46,792 bases of DNA. It comes from a bacterium (GTDB lineage Bacteria > Patescibacteriota > Gracilibacteria > UBA1369 > PNNO01). Positions 43,667 through 46,792 of the stretch are shown piece by piece (within the stretch, counting starts at the first letter, position 1; each line of letters opens with the position of its first letter). Below the pieces are notes generated by a model, which saw nothing but the letters and a program-made list of their open reading frames with translations, was not told the origin of the DNA and made no database searches. The position numbers were made by a program, and so were the translations under genes. Location of the stretch: NCBI GenBank assembly GCA_021158225.1, contig JAGGUZ010000010.1, positions 1-46,792 on the forward strand, written 5' to 3'.

Positions 43667-44620
43667 TTATTTTAAGAAATATTTTTCCATTTTTTTTGAT
43701 GAAATCGTTCGTTGACTTTTTCGAATTTTCATTTTAAATGCTTGCGGAATAACTGTAAGTACTTTCGGCTTAATAATCAAATAGTACAGAAATTTAATAA
43801 TCTCATACATTAAAATCGATAATTTTGTTTGCAGTTTATACTTCTTATCAACATTACTTCTAAGCATTATAAGATGATTTTTATAACTGTTTTTTGCTTC
43901 AAACAGCGACTTTTTCTTTCCTTTGCCAAGTGTTCTTGCGTGATAACCCAAAACATCCGGCAAAAATTTGATTTTTAAACCCAGCCATCTCATTCTATAA
44001 GCCAAATCAACATCATCCTTATACATAAAAATTGTTTCATCAAAAAGCTCGCTATCCACGCCATAAAGTTTTTTAATATCCAATCTCCTTACAAAAAATG
44101 CCGCTCCGGAAACTCCAAATACATTATTAATCGTATCGTCATATTGTCCTTTATCTATTTTCCCCTGTCCACGATCCCAAAAATGATGCCCGCGACTTCC
44201 TATAATTCCAAGCGTATCAATTACATTTGTTTTTTTGTTGTTTTCAAAATCCCAATGATAAAGCTTCCCGCTTATCATGGTTAAAGTTTCGTTCTCATCA
44301 AGCACTTTAATACAGTTTGTATACCCATTTTTTTCTATTAAAATATCCGTATTTAAACAAAAATAATACTTGGACTTCGAGGACTCTTTTATGATGTAAT
44401 TATGCCCTCTTGAAAAACCGATATTACCTTTTGGATGGCGTAAATATGTAATTTGAGGATAGTTTTTTTTAAGATACTTTTTTATATCGTCATTTTGAGC
44501 ATTATCCAAAATTACGATTCTTGCTTCAGGTAAATCGATTAATTTTGGGAGCGCTTTTTCCAGATAGTGTTTGTCGTTATAAGAAATCATCCCAATAACA
44601 ACTTTGTTTTGCTCACTCAT
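43667..44620 (-). CDS. Family 2 glycosyltransferase
   Basis: A 317-residue enzyme related to its neighbour. It begins VVIGMISYNDKHYLEKALPK. HPKGNIGFSRGHNYIIKES and FCLNTDILIEK (NTD in place of DxD) form the donor site. FGVSGAAFFVRRLDIKKLYG and FMYKDDVDLAYRMRWLGLKI form the acceptor region. A hydrophobic C-terminal part (about 265-290) may bind the membrane. It is the first gene of the pair. Confidence 0.9.
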   Translation of the reverse strand: MSEQNKVVIGMISYNDKHYLEKALPKLIDLPEARIVILDNAQNDDIKKYLKKNYPQITYLRHPKGNIGFSRGHNYIIKESSKSKYYFCLNTDILIEKNGYTNCIKVLDENETLTMISGKLYHWDFENNKKTNVIDTLGIIGSRGHHFWDRGQGKIDKGQYDDTINNVFGVSGAAFFVRRLDIKKLYGVDSELFDETIFMYKDDVDLAYRMRWLGLKIKFLPDVLGYHARTLGKGKKKSLFEAKNSYKNHLIMLRSNVDKKYKLQTKLSILMYEIIKFLYYLIIKPKVLTVIPQAFKMKIRKSQRTISSKKMEKYFLK

Positions 44621-44666
44621 AAAAACAGGGTATACATCCGTCGCATTATACCAAGCTAACCACCTA

Positions 44667-45245
44667 TTACGAAAGGTATTCCTCTATATTCCTGTAAGTC
44701 CCCGTAGCAACTGAATCCTGAACCATCTGCGCCACCGCCCTAGCAGCTTTTGGCTTCATATGAACTTTATCACTGTAAAGCATTGTTGACCGTCCATATT
44801 TTTTTATCATTGACACAAAATCTTTATGAAGATCGATAACTCTTATATTTTTAGGAAATCTATTGGCGAAAGTTCGAATTTTCTTATTAATCAATTCAAT
44901 TTTCTTATTTTTATTTTTGTGATTTTGAAATTCTCTGTGCGATAAAATATATTTTGTATATTGTTGTGTAAGAGAGTCCCCGTAATAAGAAACTTCTTTG
45001 TGATTAATCGGTTCTCTTTCCACATCTTTTTTCTGTTTTGGCGCAGATGAAGGAGTAGGCAATCCAGACTTTTTTGCCAATTTCCTTCTTTCTTTTCTCG
45101 ATCTTTCCAAAACTTGTTGTCTTGGTTTAGGATTAAGCACAGGAAATTTTTTTATAAGCGCATCAAATGTTATTGGTCCAAATTTGCCGTCGCATCCGTC
45201 ATAGGTATCTGTTTGTTTAAATTTTAAAGCATCTCTTTGAAGCAA
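44667..45245 (-). CDS. Frameshift-split PG-binding/SGNH-like protein, C-terminal part
   Basis: A 192-residue frame whose start codons lie inside the previous fragment. It opens with the second half of a peptidoglycan_binding_1-type domain (LQRDALKFKQTDTYDGCDGK, then FGPITFDALIKKF). A basic, Pro-rich linker follows, then pieces of an SGNH/GDSL hydrolase: YYGDSLTQQY (block I, catalytic Ser) and YSDKVHMKPKAARA (block V, Asp-x-x-His). The Gly and GxND blocks between them are missing and the spacing is short, so hydrolase activity is doubtful. Adding one T in the run at the junction would fuse it to the fragment encoded at 45224-45466. Confidence 0.6.
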   Translation of the reverse strand: MLQRDALKFKQTDTYDGCDGKFGPITFDALIKKFPVLNPKPRQQVLERSRKERRKLAKKSGLPTPSSAPKQKKDVEREPINHKEVSYYGDSLTQQYTKYILSHREFQNHKNKNKKIELINKKIRTFANRFPKNIRVIDLHKDFVSMIKKYGRSTMLYSDKVHMKPKAARAVAQMVQDSVATGTYRNIEEYLS

Positions 45246-45466
45246 AAAACAAAAGGAGCAAGAGAATCTGTTGCTTTTGGAGGTTTTATTTTCGCTAATT
45301 TACAAGCTTTTTCAATAAATTGCCTTGGACTTTGCCCAGCAATCATTTGAGGAAGAAGATTTTCGGTAACTTCGTCTCTTTCTTGTACGATGTTTTTTAT
45401 TTCTTCAATAAGCTCCCTTCTTGGAATTTTTTCAGGAGACTCACCCCCTAACATTTTTACCGACAT
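45224..45466 (-). CDS. Frameshift-split PG-binding/SGNH-like protein, N-terminal part
   Basis: An 80-residue fragment, mostly predicted helix (RRELIEEIKNIVQERDEVTE), with no signal peptide. It ends DSLAPFVFCFKEML. One extra T in its T6 run (45247-45252, seen as A6 on the plus strand) would make it read DSLAPFVFLLQRDALKF and continue into the next frame, restoring the start of a peptidoglycan-binding domain. The combined protein would be about 266 residues. Confidence 0.55.
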   Translation of the reverse strand: MSVKMLGGESPEKIPRRELIEEIKNIVQERDEVTENLLPQMIAGQSPRQFIEKACKLAKIKPPKATDSLAPFVFCFKEML

Positions 45467-45574
45467 ACTTTTTATATTTATTTTAATCTTTATATTTTAG
45501 CACAAAAAAGCCGTTTTTCCAATGAGTATATAAAAAATTACTTGGTGAACAAAACCTCATCCCGATGTATGATT

Positions 45575-46576
45575 TTACAAAAAAGTTCCTTTTCTCACAT
45601 ATTCAAAAATCTCATCAAAGCGAATTTCTCCTTTCTCAAACATTTCAACCGCTTTATCATTTGATTGATTTAACTTTTTAGTAAAATTTCCTTTTCGTTG
45701 AAGTGCATCGTAAGCAAAACCTATAGATGGGAATTTACACAAATCCGGCTTATAAAATTCGAGTTTTTTATCAATCAAATCAATTCGAGGTAGATTATTC
45801 TCTTTAGCTTGCGGATAATACAATGCATACGAAATAGGAAGCCTCATGTCCGGATATCCCATATGCGCAATTAAAGAGCCGTCCCTAAATTGGACAAGTG
45901 CATGGACAATGCTTTGCGGATGTACAAGCACATCAATTTTTTCCGGAGTAATATCAAAAAGATGATGAGCTTCTATAATTTCTAAAGCTTTATTCATCAT
46001 TGTTGCCGAATCAACAGAAATCTTTTTCCCCATTTTCCAATTGGGATGTTTTATAGCTTGATTAAAAGTAATTGATTTAAATCCTTCTTGAGACATATTT
46101 AAAAATGGACCGCCCGAACATGTTAAAATAATTTTTTCGATTTCACGATCTTTATTTCCGTTTAAGATCTGGAAAATTCCGGAATGCTCCGAATCAATCG
46201 GAATAAGTTGAACACCGTATTTTTTTGCCTCATTCATAATTCGCTCTCCATATTCAACAAGAAGCTCTTTGTTGGCAATCGCAATCTGCTTTTTATGTCT
46301 AATAGACTCTATTAAGACATTAATTACATCTGTTCCTTTGCAAGCAAAAACAACCATATCCGTATTGGGATTGATAGCCATTTCTTCCATTTTGCTTATA
46401 TCTAAAGTCCATCCTAATCTTGGATTAAAATCATTTGAATGTTCTTCAAGTAAACATTTATTTGATTTTGCGGAAAGACCGAGAATCTCAAAATCATCAG
46501 GATTTGCTCGCACAACATCAAGGACTTGTGACCCTATAGATCCGGTTGCTCCAAAAATGACTAGTCGTTTTTTCAT
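45575..46576 (-). CDS. dxr: 1-deoxy-D-xylulose 5-phosphate reductoisomerase, C-terminally short
   Basis: Makes MEP from DXP, the first committed step of the MEP isoprenoid pathway. The NADPH motif is GATGSIG (9-15). The metal ligands D128 and E130 (PIDSEHSGIFQ) and the loop HPNWKMGKKISVDSATMMNK with H178, S187, N195, K196 and E199 are all present. The protein has 333 residues, whereas most have 380-400. It stops soon after IRFDEIF, so about 50 residues of the C-terminal helical domain are missing, and the region between residues 50 and 75 is also shorter. The downstream DNA in other frames does not obviously encode the missing part. Fosmidomycin would be the expected inhibitor if active. Confidence 0.93.
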   Translation of the reverse strand: MKKRLVIFGATGSIGSQVLDVVRANPDDFEILGLSAKSNKCLLEEHSNDFNPRLGWTLDISKMEEMAINPNTDMVVFACKGTDVINVLIESIRHKKQIAIANKELLVEYGERIMNEAKKYGVQLIPIDSEHSGIFQILNGNKDREIEKIILTCSGGPFLNMSQEGFKSITFNQAIKHPNWKMGKKISVDSATMMNKALEIIEAHHLFDITPEKIDVLVHPQSIVHALVQFRDGSLIAHMGYPDMRLPISYALYYPQAKENNLPRIDLIDKKLEFYKPDLCKFPSIGFAYDALQRKGNFTKKLNQSNDKAVEMFEKGEIRFDEIFEYVRKGTFL

Positions 46577-46677
46577 TTTAATTGTACATAAAGGAATTTT
46601 AATTTAGCACAAGTTAATTTTTGACACAAAGACAATATATAACTGGAAATCAGTTACAAAATTATAGTAGAATACAC

Positions 46678-46706
46678 TTGACAAATAAACCGTTTTCATT
46701 TAGAGT
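46678..46706 (+). promoter_or_regulatory. Possible promoter of the last gene
   Basis: A consensus TTGACA (46678-46683), a 17-base spacer and a weak TAGAGT (46701-46706), about 50 bases before the ATG at 46755. Confidence 0.45.
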
Positions 46707-46754
46707 TCATCCCCATATTGTTTTAGTTTTCCGCACTAACTTTAAATAAAGTAT

Positions 46755-46792
46755 ATGAGCAACCCTGAAGATCCAACAAAAATGCCTGAGGA
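46755..46792 (+). CDS. Start of an unidentified gene (partial)
   Basis: An ATG at 46755 opens a frame reading MSNPEDPTKMPE that runs off the window. Too little is visible to name it. A promoter-like sequence lies upstream and the gene is divergent from dxr. Confidence 0.5.
   Translation, partial: MSNPEDPTKMPE

Noticed and set aside
45224-45270. Programmed frameshift in the SGNH-like gene
   Set aside because: The T6 run lacks the X-XXY-YYZ heptamer in the right phase and the hydrolase is already missing blocks, so decay or an indel error is simpler.
45467-45574. Terminator or missing Dxr C-terminus between dxr and the SGNH-like gene
   Set aside because: No stable stem with a T run is present, and no frame continues the Dxr helical domain.
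1-46792. Recoding of UGA as glycine
   Set aside because: UGA ends genes at expected positions (for example the SpoU gene) and does not interrupt conserved proteins in frame.

Overview
The window is AT-rich, densely packed chromosomal DNA that most resembles a member of the Patescibacteria / Candidate Phyla Radiation (inference). The reasons are: a DUF4012 protein; a tandem DUF881 pair; small single-transmembrane surface proteins; an unusual arginyl-tRNA synthetase; almost no Shine-Dalgarno sequences; many overlapping gene ends; and core genes interleaved with lineage-specific ones. UGA is used as a normal stop (for example at 28153-28155), so the recoded Gracilibacteria/Absconditabacteria code does not apply. 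A MEP-pathway gene (dxr), guaA and carB mean the organism is not among the most reduced members. No phage, transposase, CRISPR array or rRNA was seen.

Layout. 1-190: the end of a highly biased gene and a strong terminator. 254-1941 (minus): a PAS histidine kinase with a receiver-like scrap behind a homopolymer. 2010-5452 (minus): two serine tRNAs around a SemiSWEET-like transporter, then an ArgRS carrying an N-terminal B3/4 domain. 5537-9349 (plus): a CNNM/CBS protein, an LPXTG surface protein with its own promoter and terminator, and a ComEC-like metallo-beta-lactamase. 9354-13711: divergent murA and murJ, with murJ leading an overlapping operon with a C39-like peptidase and an anchored unknown. 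13713-16940 (minus): comM, a PEGA/propeller protein and yraN. 17044-23528 (plus): dnaB, lysS, DUF4012 and guaA. 23534-25506 (minus): a PAP2-polyprenol kinase fusion and murI. 25612-28594: two DUF881 proteins, a membrane-anchored HTH protein (minus), a SpoU methyltransferase and ybeY. 28573-30819 (minus): the UDP-xylose pair uxs-ugd. 30879-34932: a GNAT enzyme, a wrecked DUF3298 lipoprotein, a small helical protein, CIRCE-controlled clpB and an RRM protein. 35163-41414: a third tRNA-Ser, a VOC protein, a coiled-coil Na/Pi-cotransporter-like protein, a small protein overlapping carB, and trxB. 41496-41618: an 11-bp-period repeat array. 41672-46792: a cation antiporter, two GT2 glycosyltransferases, a frameshifted SGNH-like gene, a C-terminally short dxr, and the start of a further gene.

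How they fit together. Several genes serve the envelope: murA, murI and murJ for peptidoglycan; the PAP2-kinase fusion and dxr for polyprenyl carrier supply; ugd/uxs and the GT2 enzymes for surface sugars; and the LPXTG, PEGA, DUF4012 and C39 proteins as envelope components. The three tRNA-Ser genes (GGA, UGA, GCU) together can read nearly all serine codons. At several promoters the -10 box lies six bases before the start codon, which predicts leaderless mRNAs. The features that most merit a second look are the 11-bp array, the PAP2-kinase fusion, the B3/4-ArgRS, the leaderless promoter geometry and the membrane-anchored HTH protein.
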